Source: an uncultured Bacillota bacterium
GTDB taxonomy: Bacteria > Bacillota > Clostridia > Christensenellales > UBA1242
Direction: 5' to 3'
Length of the DNA stretch: 13,136 nt
Assembly: GCA_900545735.1 (NCBI GenBank)
Contig: URAC01000023.1
Coordinates: 1-13,136 of the forward strand
Part shown: in pieces, positions 7,357-12,620 of the stretch
Numbering within the stretch: position 1 is the first letter of the stretch
How the letters are laid out: each line of letters starts with the position of its first letter
Made by a program: the position numbers and the translations under genes
The notes under the pieces: model-generated
What the model saw: only the letters and a program-made list of their open reading frames with translations
What the model was told of the DNA's origin: nothing
The model's database searches: none

Positions 7357-7602
7357 AGATTTTTTAAGTTCACGATATGCATTGATATCTTTGCTTTCTA
7401 AATACTTCAAAAGACCTTTTCTTTGTCCAACTAATTGTAAAAGACCGCGTCTTGAATGATTATCTTTATGATTTGTTTTTAAATGTTCTGTTAAGTGGTT
7501 GATTCTGTGTGTCAATAAAGCAATTTGAACTTGTGTTGAACCAGTGTCTGTATCACTTAAACGATATTTAGCGATAATCTCTTGTTTAGTTTTTTTATCC
7601 AT
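7342..7602 (-). CDS. rpsO: 30S ribosomal protein S15
   Basis: An 86-aa protein close to the usual 88-89 aa. Family landmarks are DTGSTQVQIALLTHRI (19-34), HLKTNHKDNHSRRGLLQLVGQRKGLLKYL (40-68) and the C-terminal Y-x-x-L-x-x-x-LGIR. S15 is a primary 16S rRNA binder that organises the platform of the small subunit; it also commonly represses its own translation by binding its mRNA leader. The ATG has AGGAGG seven bases ahead. It is the first gene of the minus-strand series, with its own promoter near 7688-7716 and a folded leader. Its final codons lie in its terminator stem. Confidence 0.98.
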   Translation of the reverse strand: MDKKTKQEIIAKYRLSDTDTGSTQVQIALLTHRINHLTEHLKTNHKDNHSRRGLLQLVGQRKGLLKYLESKDINAYRELKKSLGIR

Positions 7603-7682
7603 TTTCTACCTCCTATAAAAATACGCTTCAAACAAAGCAAGCCGTCAGAGGTAACAACTCGGCAAACCTTGCAAGAAGTACG
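7603..7682 (-). promoter_or_regulatory. Structured rpsO leader, candidate S15 autoregulatory element
   Basis: The predicted leader of about 80 nt has several nested pairings: CTTC (7678-7675) with GAAG (7629-7626), GCAAG (7672-7668) with CTTGC (7641-7637), GCC (7663-7661) with GGC, and GAG (7660-7658) with CTC (7650-7648). Some share bases, so alternative folds are possible. S15 leaders in other bacteria bind S15 at junctions of this general kind. The fold is read by eye, not computed. Confidence 0.45.
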
Positions 7683-7687
7683 CGAGT

Positions 7688-7716
7688 ATAATATCATAAT
7701 TAAAATAAATTGTAAA
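7688..7716 (-). promoter_or_regulatory. rpsO promoter
   Basis: On the minus strand TTTACA (7716-7711) is followed after exactly 17 bp by TATTAT (7693-7688). The predicted start near 7681 gives a leader of about 80 nt. It diverges from the promoter of the gene at 7808. Confidence 0.75.
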
Positions 7717-7749
7717 GTATTTTTTATAAAATTATTTAAGAATAATGTA

Positions 7750-7778
7750 TTGACTTTTCGACAAAAATAGAATATTAT
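7750..7778 (+). promoter_or_regulatory. Promoter of the 378-aa gene
   Basis: TTGACT (7750-7755) and TATTAT (7773-7778) are separated by 17 bp. The predicted start near 7785 leaves a leader of about 23 nt carrying GAGGTG before the ATG at 7808. Confidence 0.75.
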
Positions 7779-7807
7779 GAAAGCATACAAAAGAATGAGG
7801 TGCAATT

Positions 7808-8944
7808 ATGGGTCAAAAAAAGAAGAAAGATGCTAAAATCAAAGAACTTTCTCCTGAAGTTCTAAACAAAGTGAAAAATGCACTTTCCGCAGCAACAATT
7901 TCACTTTTAGGATATGACCCTAATTATGAATATAAAATTTTGCCAAGCACAAAGATGTCAGATTTGGCTGATGTGCCAGAAGATATTTTAAAATTGCAAG
8001 AAACAGCAATTTTTCTTGAACAAGAAAATGCTGATGATATGATGAAATGTAGAAAATACATTTATAAGATTGAAAAAAGAGTCATTAAAGAAGCGAAAGA
8101 CAACGGCGATTATGTCCACACTCAAACATTGTTCCATTTGATTGGAAAAACTAAATATGGATATGTCCCTTCAACTCTTATCATCACAAAATATGACTGG
8201 AAAAATGACACATTCTTTAAGTCATCTTTTGTAACAAGGTTAAAAGGCGAAAAATATGTTGTTTTGCAAAGAATAGACACAAGCGGACAAGAACACGAAA
8301 ACAGTTTCTTAAATTTTGAAGGCAAACTTCTTGAACCAAACGCAACTCAACGCTATATTCCAGCTGGTCAAGCTCACCAACATAAATATTCAGAACTTGT
8401 TATGAAATATCACTACAATAATTTAATGACACATAACACAGGATTAAACCCAATTCAAGCGATGTTTTATAAAAGAGCAATGAAATTGGACGCACAAAAA
8501 GAAGGGCCAATGAAAACCTGCGATGATTTGCTTGAGAAAAATATCAGTTGCCTAAACATATCTTGTATTAGAGAATGTGAAGAAAATGAATCTCTCGGCA
8601 GTTTCTATGATTATTGCCAAAAACTTGAAGCACAAATGCTCGACACTTTGAAGAAAACAGATTCAACAATAAAACCGCATTATACCCGCTTGCCTTTTTA
8701 TAAAATCAAAGAAAATATCGACTATATAAGAGATAAAGACAAGCCAAAAGAGCAAGTTGAAGCAACCAAGCAAGTTGAAACTGAAACGCAAACTAAAATT
8801 GAAGAAAAATCAGAAGAAAAACCACACAAAAAACGCTATCATTTTGATGATAGCCGCGACGAATATGAACTATGGTTAAAAGGAGAAGGCAGAAAATATG
8901 AAAAATATGTTAAATGCCCTAATGACAGGGAAAAAGGTATTTAA
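7808..8944 (+). CDS. Uncharacterised 378-aa cytoplasmic protein with charged C-terminal tail
   Basis: I do not recognise this protein. It starts with a lysine-rich stretch (KKKKDAK, 4-10), has no signal peptide or membrane segment, and appears to have a folded part (about 12-310) followed by a Lys/Glu/Gln-rich linker (about 309-343) and a short conserved-looking tail YHFDDSRDEYELWLKGEGRKYEKY (344-367). Visible landmarks include HTQTLFHLIGKTKYGYVPSTLIITKYDW (104-131), a His group H190, H192, H202, H209, and a Cys group C238, C248, C253, C257. Whether these bind metal is unknown. The ATG has GAGGTG six bases ahead and a good promoter, and codon use matches its neighbours, so it is a real gene. 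The next gene overlaps its end by 47 bp, suggesting the two work together. The linker and tail suggest a tethered peptide, such as a docking motif. Confidence 0.85.
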   Translation: MGQKKKKDAKIKELSPEVLNKVKNALSAATISLLGYDPNYEYKILPSTKMSDLADVPEDILKLQETAIFLEQENADDMMKCRKYIYKIEKRVIKEAKDNGDYVHTQTLFHLIGKTKYGYVPSTLIITKYDWKNDTFFKSSFVTRLKGEKYVVLQRIDTSGQEHENSFLNFEGKLLEPNATQRYIPAGQAHQHKYSELVMKYHYNNLMTHNTGLNPIQAMFYKRAMKLDAQKEGPMKTCDDLLEKNISCLNISCIRECEENESLGSFYDYCQKLEAQMLDTLKKTDSTIKPHYTRLPFYKIKENIDYIRDKDKPKEQVEATKQVETETQTKIEEKSEEKPHKKRYHFDDSRDEYELWLKGEGRKYEKYVKCPNDREKGI

Positions 8945-9278
8945 AATCAACGAAAATTTATATAGAGTTGAAACAAACGCTGTTATAAATGAATCATTTA
9001 CATTGCAAATCTTTGTAAAAAAAGAAGAAGATGTTATAAAACTTAGCGACAACAAACAAATTTTAAAATATATGAATGACTTGTATGAATTGACTTCTAT
9101 AGATGTAAAAAAATGTATTAACGATATTTTAAAATTATACAATTTCAAACTTGTCAAAGGCGAAATTTTCACTGAAATCAACTCAGAAAACGAAGTTAAT
9201 AAACGATTGAATGACTTTATTATGTGCGCCGCTCAACTAATAAATATGTTTATTTTCTTTGACGAACCAAAAGATTAA
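8898..9278 (+). CDS. Small protein resembling the DUF1828 family
   Basis: A 126-aa protein beginning inside the end of the preceding gene in another frame, with GAAGG eight bases before the ATG. The pattern YRVETNAVINESFTLQIFV (22-40), VIKLSDNKQILKYM (46-59) and LNDFIMCAAQLINMFIF (104-120) resembles DUF1828. As I recall that family, a strand pair around an 'L-S/T-D-x' turn is followed by helices and a final hydrophobic helix. DUF1828 has no established function and is often found in phage-like or accessory regions. The match is from memory of the family pattern, not a search. In-frame ATGs at 8907 and 8922 are alternative starts. It is followed at once by a terminator, so it ends a two-gene unit with the 378-aa protein. 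Confidence 0.7.
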   Translation: MKNMLNALMTGKKVFKINENLYRVETNAVINESFTLQIFVKKEEDVIKLSDNKQILKYMNDLYELTSIDVKKCINDILKLYNFKLVKGEIFTEINSENEVNKRLNDFIMCAAQLINMFIFFDEPKD

Positions 9279-9299
9279 AAGGCTAAAAAGCCTTTTTTT
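9277..9299 (+). terminator. Terminator of the two-gene unit
   Basis: AAAAGGCT (9277-9284) pairs with AGCCTTTT (9289-9296) around AAAA, followed by more T. It overlaps the stop codon of the 126-aa gene. Confidence 0.85.
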
Positions 9300-9302
9300 A
9301 AT

Positions 9303-9338
9303 GCAAAAAACCACACATAGATAACAGTGTGGTTTTGC
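9303..9338. terminator. Hairpin, likely terminator of the minus-strand SAP-like gene
   Basis: CCACAC (9311-9316) pairs with GTGTGG (9327-9332), extended by AAAA/TTTT and an outer GC pair, around a ten-base loop. Read on the minus strand it ends in TTTTTT, placing it about 80 bases after the stop of the gene that ends at 9421. Confidence 0.65.
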
Positions 9339-9342
9339 CTGA

Positions 9343-9385
9343 GTAAAGAAGTCTTTTCCGATTATCACGGAAGATTTTTCTTTAC
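9343..9385. repeat. Long imperfect inverted repeat of 43 bp
   Basis: GTAAAGAA (9343-9350) pairs with TTCTTTAC (9378-9385) and TTTTCCG (9354-9360) with CGGAAGA (9368-9374), with one G-U pair. A symmetrical 3x3 internal loop separates the two stems and ATTATCA caps them. It is not a standard terminator. It could be an RNA element in the 3' region of either convergent unit, or a remnant of a small mobile repeat. Confidence 0.5.
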
Positions 9386-9420
9386 ATAATTATCTTGTGC
9401 ACTTTTGCAAAATTTATACA

Positions 9421-9807
9421 TTATTTTATTAATAATTTGCTTAATTTTATCTTTAAAAAATCAACAACAAAATTAATGTCGTTCGTTTCCAACAATGCCA
9501 TTATTTGCAACAAAAAGTTATTAATAATTTCATTTTGTTTTTGATTTAATCGCATAAAATCTTCTGCTTCAAAATTATCAACATCATATTTTTTTAATTT
9601 TGCTATATTGCTTTCAATTTGGAAATTTTTATTCGGTCTCCCCTTATTTGTCAATAATACTTTTGGCTCTGTCGTCAAAATTTTATTTATCAAATCTTCT
9701 TTTTTATACCTTGCGGCATATAAAATGCCATTATTTCTAGCAATATGCCTTAATTCATAAATGCAAAGACTTTTCAAAAAACATACATATTCTTCATTAT
9801 TATTCAT
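9421..9807 (-). CDS. Small SAP/Rho-N-like DNA-binding protein with GRP motif
   Basis: A 128-aa protein. Residues 10-44 (LKSLCIYELRHIARNNGI... KKEDLINKIL) follow the pattern of the SAP/HeH/Rho N-terminal helix-extended-loop-helix fold, which binds nucleic acid. Next comes NKGRPNKN (54-61), a short basic GRP stretch like an AT-hook core. The C-terminal half (about 88-126) is helical and hydrophobic, a possible dimerisation surface. I do not recognise a named family, and the SAP-like call is by pattern only. It is transcribed away from the first XRE gene from a consensus promoter whose spacer is an XRE-type operator, so it is probably repressed by the neighbouring XRE protein. No Shine-Dalgarno precedes the ATG, which lies eight bases after TATAAT, so the mRNA is probably leaderless. 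Confidence 0.75.
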   Translation of the reverse strand: MNNNEEYVCFLKSLCIYELRHIARNNGILYAARYKKEDLINKILTTEPKVLLTNKGRPNKNFQIESNIAKLKKYDVDNFEAEDFMRLNQKQNEIINNFLLQIMALLETNDINFVVDFLKIKLSKLLIK

Positions 9808-9815
9808 ATACTGAC

Positions 9816-9845
9816 ATTATATTGCATCATTTGATGCAATGTCAA
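9816..9845 (-). promoter_or_regulatory. Consensus promoter of the SAP-like gene, spacer is an operator
   Basis: On the minus strand TTGACA (9845-9840) and TATAAT (9821-9816) are both perfect consensus and are separated by 18 bp. Those 18 bp are exactly the palindrome at 9822-9839. The -10 box ends eight bases before the ATG at 9807, so the transcript would start within one or two bases of the start codon. A protein on the palindrome would block RNA polymerase. Confidence 0.85.
9822..9839. promoter_or_regulatory. XRE-type operator 1, perfect palindrome
   Basis: TTGCATCA-TT-TGATGCAA has perfect eight-base arms (nine with flanking A/T). It is the first of three copies, placed between the -35 and -10 boxes of the SAP-like gene. 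Confidence 0.8.
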
Positions 9846-9850
9846 GCGTT

Positions 9851-9868
9851 TTGCATCATTTGATGTAA
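9851..9868. promoter_or_regulatory. XRE-type operator 2, one mismatch
   Basis: TTGCATCA-TT-TGATGTAA differs from operator 1 by one base in the right arm. Its centre is 29 bp from that of operator 1. It directly abuts the -10 box (9869-9874) of the first XRE gene, so it would control that gene's own promoter, probably with lower affinity. Confidence 0.78.
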
Positions 9869-9874
9869 TATAAT
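9869..9874 (+). promoter_or_regulatory. -10 box of the first XRE gene
   Basis: TATAAT follows operator 2 directly and is only four bases before the ATG at 9879; an overlapping TAATAT (9866-9871) would give seven. No good -35 is visible: the hexamer 18 bp upstream is AGCGTT. With no Shine-Dalgarno either, this looks like a weak, leaderless, self-repressed promoter. Confidence 0.55.
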
Positions 9875-9878
9875 TTAT

Positions 9879-10079
9879 ATGAGTAATTTTGCAGAAAGAT
9901 TGAAAGAACTGCGCATTGAAAATAATTTAAGCCAAGAGCAACTGGCTTCTAAAGTTGGATTATCTCATACCGCAATCGGTCTTTGGGAACAAAATAAAAG
10001 AACTCCTAATTTAGATGCTGTAATCAAATTGGCTAAATTTTTTAAAGTTTCAATAGATTACCTATCTGGTGAAGAATAA
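9879..10079 (+). CDS. XRE-family (Cro/CI-type) repressor 1
   Basis: A 66-aa single-domain HTH_3 protein. FAERLKELRIENNLSQEQLASKVGLSHTAIGLWEQNKRTPNLDAVIKLAKFFKVSIDYLSG covers almost the whole length. The turn is QLASKVGLS (21-29) and the recognition helix is SHTAIGLWEQNKR (29-41). Such proteins bind palindromes as dimers. Three copies of one palindrome lie close to this gene and the next, which makes it the likely self-repressor and the repressor of the divergent SAP-like gene. The start is chosen because XRE proteins of this type begin with M-x(0-4)-F-[AS]-ERLKELR, and because the -10 box lies just upstream. No effector or sensor domain is present. Confidence 0.93.
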   Translation: MSNFAERLKELRIENNLSQEQLASKVGLSHTAIGLWEQNKRTPNLDAVIKLAKFFKVSIDYLSGEE

Positions 10080-10081
10080 TA

Positions 10082-10111
10082 ACGTTGCATCAATTGATGC
10101 AACGTATTTTT
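10082..10111. promoter_or_regulatory. XRE-type operator 3, also a possible terminator
   Basis: TTGCATCA-AT-TGATGCAA at 10085-10102 is perfect, and three further bases on each side (10082-10105) continue the palindrome to 24 bp. It starts three bases after the stop of repressor 1 and is followed by ATTTTTT. The RNA could form a 10-bp stem with an AATT loop and a U-tract. It may therefore serve both as a repressor site before repressor 2 and as the terminator of repressor 1. Confidence 0.75.
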
Positions 10112-10140
10112 TATTGCGATTATTGATGTATTGTGAAATT

Positions 10141-10350
10141 ATGATAACTTATAAATTTAGTGAAAGATTAAAAGAGTTAAGAAAAGAAAGAAAATTAACA
10201 CAATCTATGCTTGCATCTCAAGTTGGTTTAACGCATACTGCAATAGGTTTATGGGAACAAAATAAAAGAGTTCCAAACCTTGATGCAGCAATGAAATTAG
10301 CAAAATATTTTAAAGTTAGTTTAGACTATTTATCAGGTTTAGAAGATTAA
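10141..10350 (+). CDS. XRE-family repressor 2
   Basis: A 69-aa single-domain HTH_3 protein closely related to repressor 1, with QSMLASQVGLTHTAIGLWEQNKRVPNLDAAMKLAKYFKVSLDYLSG. The recognition helix HTAIGLWEQNKR is the same as in repressor 1, so the two should bind the same operator. The ATG at 10141 gives MITYKFSERLKELR, which matches the family start. A longer reading from 10069 would run through operator 3 and add 24 unrelated residues. No clear Shine-Dalgarno or -35 box is visible; operator 3 lies about 40 bases upstream. Probably a tandem duplicate of repressor 1. Confidence 0.9.
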   Translation: MITYKFSERLKELRKERKLTQSMLASQVGLTHTAIGLWEQNKRVPNLDAAMKLAKYFKVSLDYLSGLED

Positions 10351-10358
10351 AACTTTTA

Positions 10359-10387
10359 TTGAACATTTTTGGTTTAAATTTATTATA
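10359..10387 (+). promoter_or_regulatory. Possible promoter of XRE repressor 3
   Basis: TTGAAC (10359-10364) is followed after 16-17 bp by TATTAT/ATTATA (10381-10387). The predicted start near 10393 would favour the ATG at 10402 over the one at 10390. No XRE-type palindrome is present here. Confidence 0.45.
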
Positions 10388-10401
10388 AGATGTTTGAAAT
10401 A

Positions 10402-10602
10402 ATGAAATTTGCTGAAAGATTAAAAGAGTTAAGAAAAGATGCGAATATCAGTTCTGTGGCACTTGCAAAAATTTTAGAAGTCAGCGATACGACTATTTTA
10501 AGATGGGAAAAAGGCAAGATGTTACCTACGATTGATAAACTTTATTATTTGTCCAAGTATTTTAAAGTTTCAACTGACTATCTTTTAGGTTTGGAAGATT
10601 AA
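10402..10602 (+). CDS. XRE-family repressor 3, divergent recognition helix
   Basis: A protein of about 66 aa (70 aa if the ATG at 10390 is used), with FAERLKELRKDANISSVALAKILEVSDTTILRWEKGKMLPTIDKLYYLSKYFKVSTDYLLG. The frame matches repressors 1 and 2 at both ends. The recognition helix reads SDTTILRWEKGK instead of [ST]HTAIGLWEQNKR, so it should read a different DNA sequence. The start at 10402 gives MKFAERLKELR, matching its relatives, and lies downstream of the predicted transcript start. Its target is unknown; the palindromes upstream of ligA, which share only the outer arms with the cluster operators, are one candidate. It ends next to the tkt terminator on the opposite strand. Confidence 0.9.
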   Translation: MKFAERLKELRKDANISSVALAKILEVSDTTILRWEKGKMLPTIDKLYYLSKYFKVSTDYLLGLED

Positions 10603-10627
10603 AAAAAGGCAATTATTAAATTGCCTT
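10601..10627 (-). terminator. tkt terminator overlapping the tkt stop codon
   Basis: AAGGCAATT (10606-10614) pairs with AATTGCCTT (10619-10627) around ATTA. On the minus strand the stem is followed by a run of T. The right arm contains part of the tkt TAA, and the U-tract reaches the XRE 3 stop codon. Confidence 0.8.
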
Positions 10628-12602
10628 AAATATTGATTTTTGCTGTTTTTATGATTTCTTTTTTGATGTTTGCAACGGAGAAACCATATTTTTTATATAT
10701 ATCACTGCCCTTTCCGCTCTTTCCAAACTTTGTTAAGTTGATTACTTTGCCTTCGTTGCCAACATATTTATACCATATATTTTCTGCAGATGCTTCGATG
10801 GCAAATCTATATTTACATTCTTTTATAAGGGTTGAATTTTTATAACTTTCTGTTTGCCTTTCAAATTCTTCCAAACAAGGGAAAGAAACAACCGCGCATT
10901 TAACTCCAAGTTTATTAAATTCCTTTTTAACTGCCATAGCAAGTTCAACTTCGCTGCCCGTTGCATATAAAACAAATTGTGGCTTCCCGCTATCTTTTTC
11001 TAAGATATATCCGCCCCTCATTGCCTTGTTTGGTTCAATTTTTTGTTCAGTTAAATCTTGCCTTGAAAGCACCATACAAGTTGGACAAGTTGAATTTAGG
11101 GCTATATTATAGCAAGCAGTCAACTCGTGAGAATCGCAAGGTCTGCAAACATTGATGTCTGGGATAAGCCTTAATTGCGCTAACTGTTCCACTGGTTGAT
11201 GAGTTGGGCCATCTTCCCCAACCATAATACTATCGTGAGTAAAGATATATACGATTGTCTGTTTCATCATTGCACTCAATCTTATTGCTGGCAACATATA
11301 ATTTGAAAAGGATAAGAAAGTTGAAACAAACACTTTCAATCCGGCATACAAACTTATTCCATTTGCTATTGCTGCCATAGCGTGCTCTCTGACGCCAAAT
11401 TTTATATTTCTTCCCCTTCTGTTTTGAGGGCTATAATCGTCATCTTCACCGATATGCACTTTTGTTGATGTGGCAACATCGGCTGAGCCGCAAATAAAGT
11501 TTGGATATTTATCTGCAAGCAAGTTCAAAATCAACTCATTTGCATTGCGTCCGCTTATTTTTTTATCTTTTATCTTATTGCCGACAATTTTTTCAACATC
11601 GTATGATTTGCTGTCAATAAATACTGCCAATTTTTTATAAAGTTCAGGATTGGTTTTGGAATAAAGGTTGACCTTTTTCCTCCAATCCATTTCAATCGCT
11701 TCATTGCGAATTTTACTTTGCAAGCAATGTTTTTTGACATCTTCTGGAATTTCAAAAGGTTTGCCTTCCAAAAACAATCTTTTACGCAAGAAATTCACTT
11801 CATCGCTTTTTAAAGGCATTCCGTGGATAATAGGATTATTGGCATAGTCGCTTCCATAGCCTAAAATGGTTTTAAAAATGATGATTGTTGGCTTCTCTTT
11901 TGATTGCTTTGCTTTGCTAATCGCTTTTGTTACAGTTTTATAATTATTTCCATTTTTCACATATATGACATTCCAATTTTGAGCTGCAAATTTTCTTCCC
12001 ACATCTTCGGAATTAACGCTGCTCAATTTACCGTCAATTGTCATACTATTGCAGTCATAAAGCAAGATTAATTTATTGAGTTTCTGCATTCCTGCTAGGC
12101 TAATTGCCTCCAAAGCAACGCCCTCCATCAAGCAGCCATCTCCTGCAAACACATAGGTATAATTTGAAAAAATAGGGTCGTCCAAAACATTGAAACGCTC
12201 TGCCAACATTGTTTCTGCTATTGCCATACCCACGGCATTAGCAATGCCTTCTCCCAAAGGTCCAGTTGTTGTTTCTACCCCTGGTGTATTGCCAAACTCT
12301 GGATGTCCTGGAGTTTTGCTGTCATACTTCCTATAATTCATCAAATCATCTAAGGAGATGTCATAGCCGAACATATGTTCAAGCGTATAATACAACGCTG
12401 AAGCGTGCCCAGCGGACAAAATAAACCTATCTCTATTCAAAAACAAATTGTCATTAGTGCTAAAAACATAATGGTCTTTAAAAAGCGCATATAAGATTGT
12501 GGCTGCACTCAATGCTACTCCTGTATGACCTGACCCAGCATTAGAAATTGTTTCACTAGCGATACATCTAGCAACATTTATACTTTTATTATCAATTTTC
12601 AC
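10626..12602 (-). CDS. tkt: Transketolase
   Basis: A 658-aa protein (E. coli 663 aa) that moves two-carbon ketol units between pentose-phosphate and glycolytic sugars using thiamine diphosphate and a divalent metal. N-terminal cofactor domain: H26 in GHTG, H66, TTTGPLGEG (111-119), GDG (154-156) with D155 and N185 as metal ligands, H260. Pyrimidine domain: GSADVATST (372-380), E406 in GVREHAM, H468 in GPTHQPVEQ. C-terminal domain: LYATGSEVELA (545-555), FGKSGKG (626-632). GHTG for the more usual GHPG is a variant I associate with Firmicutes. The start is GTG at 12602, supported by AAGGAG seven bases ahead; no nearer ATG fits. It follows the shikimate-kinase-like gene by 18 bp in the same direction, so they are probably one operon. 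All catalytic residues are present. Confidence 0.97.
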   Translation of the reverse strand: MKIDNKSINVARCIASETISNAGSGHTGVALSAATILYALFKDHYVFSTNDNLFLNRDRFILSAGHASALYYTLEHMFGYDISLDDLMNYRKYDSKTPGHPEFGNTPGVETTTGPLGEGIANAVGMAIAETMLAERFNVLDDPIFSNYTYVFAGDGCLMEGVALEAISLAGMQKLNKLILLYDCNSMTIDGKLSSVNSEDVGRKFAAQNWNVIYVKNGNNYKTVTKAISKAKQSKEKPTIIIFKTILGYGSDYANNPIIHGMPLKSDEVNFLRKRLFLEGKPFEIPEDVKKHCLQSKIRNEAIEMDWRKKVNLYSKTNPELYKKLAVFIDSKSYDVEKIVGNKIKDKKISGRNANELILNLLADKYPNFICGSADVATSTKVHIGEDDDYSPQNRRGRNIKFGVREHAMAAIANGISLYAGLKVFVSTFLSFSNYMLPAIRLSAMMKQTIVYIFTHDSIMVGEDGPTHQPVEQLAQLRLIPDINVCRPCDSHELTACYNIALNSTCPTCMVLSRQDLTEQKIEPNKAMRGGYILEKDSGKPQFVLYATGSEVELAMAVKKEFNKLGVKCAVVSFPCLEEFERQTESYKNSTLIKECKYRFAIEASAENIWYKYVGNEGKVINLTKFGKSGKGSDIYKKYGFSVANIKKEIIKTAKINI

Positions 12603-12620
12603 AATATAACTCCTTAAAAA

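Noticed and set aside
7557..7805. Open frames on both strands across the rpsO start and its upstream region
   Set aside because: They cover the rpsO leader and two divergent promoters, have no ribosome binding site and show no family resemblance.
8876..9181. 101-codon minus-strand frame opposite the DUF1828-like gene
   Set aside because: The + strand frame has a ribosome binding site, a promoter upstream and a terminator at its stop; the minus frame has none of these.
9822..10102. CRISPR array, suggested by repeated TTGCATCA units
   Set aside because: There are only three short palindromic copies, with spacings of 29 and 234 bp, and a gene between them. They are operators, not CRISPR repeats, and no cas gene is present.
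10069..10140. Longer start for XRE repressor 2
   Set aside because: It overlaps repressor 1, reads through the operator 3 palindrome and adds residues with no counterpart in the other two repressors. The ATG at 10141 gives the family-typical beginning.
10390..10401. Upstream ATG for XRE repressor 3
   Set aside because: It lies upstream of the predicted transcript start, and the ATG at 10402 gives the MKFAERLKELR beginning that matches its relatives. It is not fully excluded.
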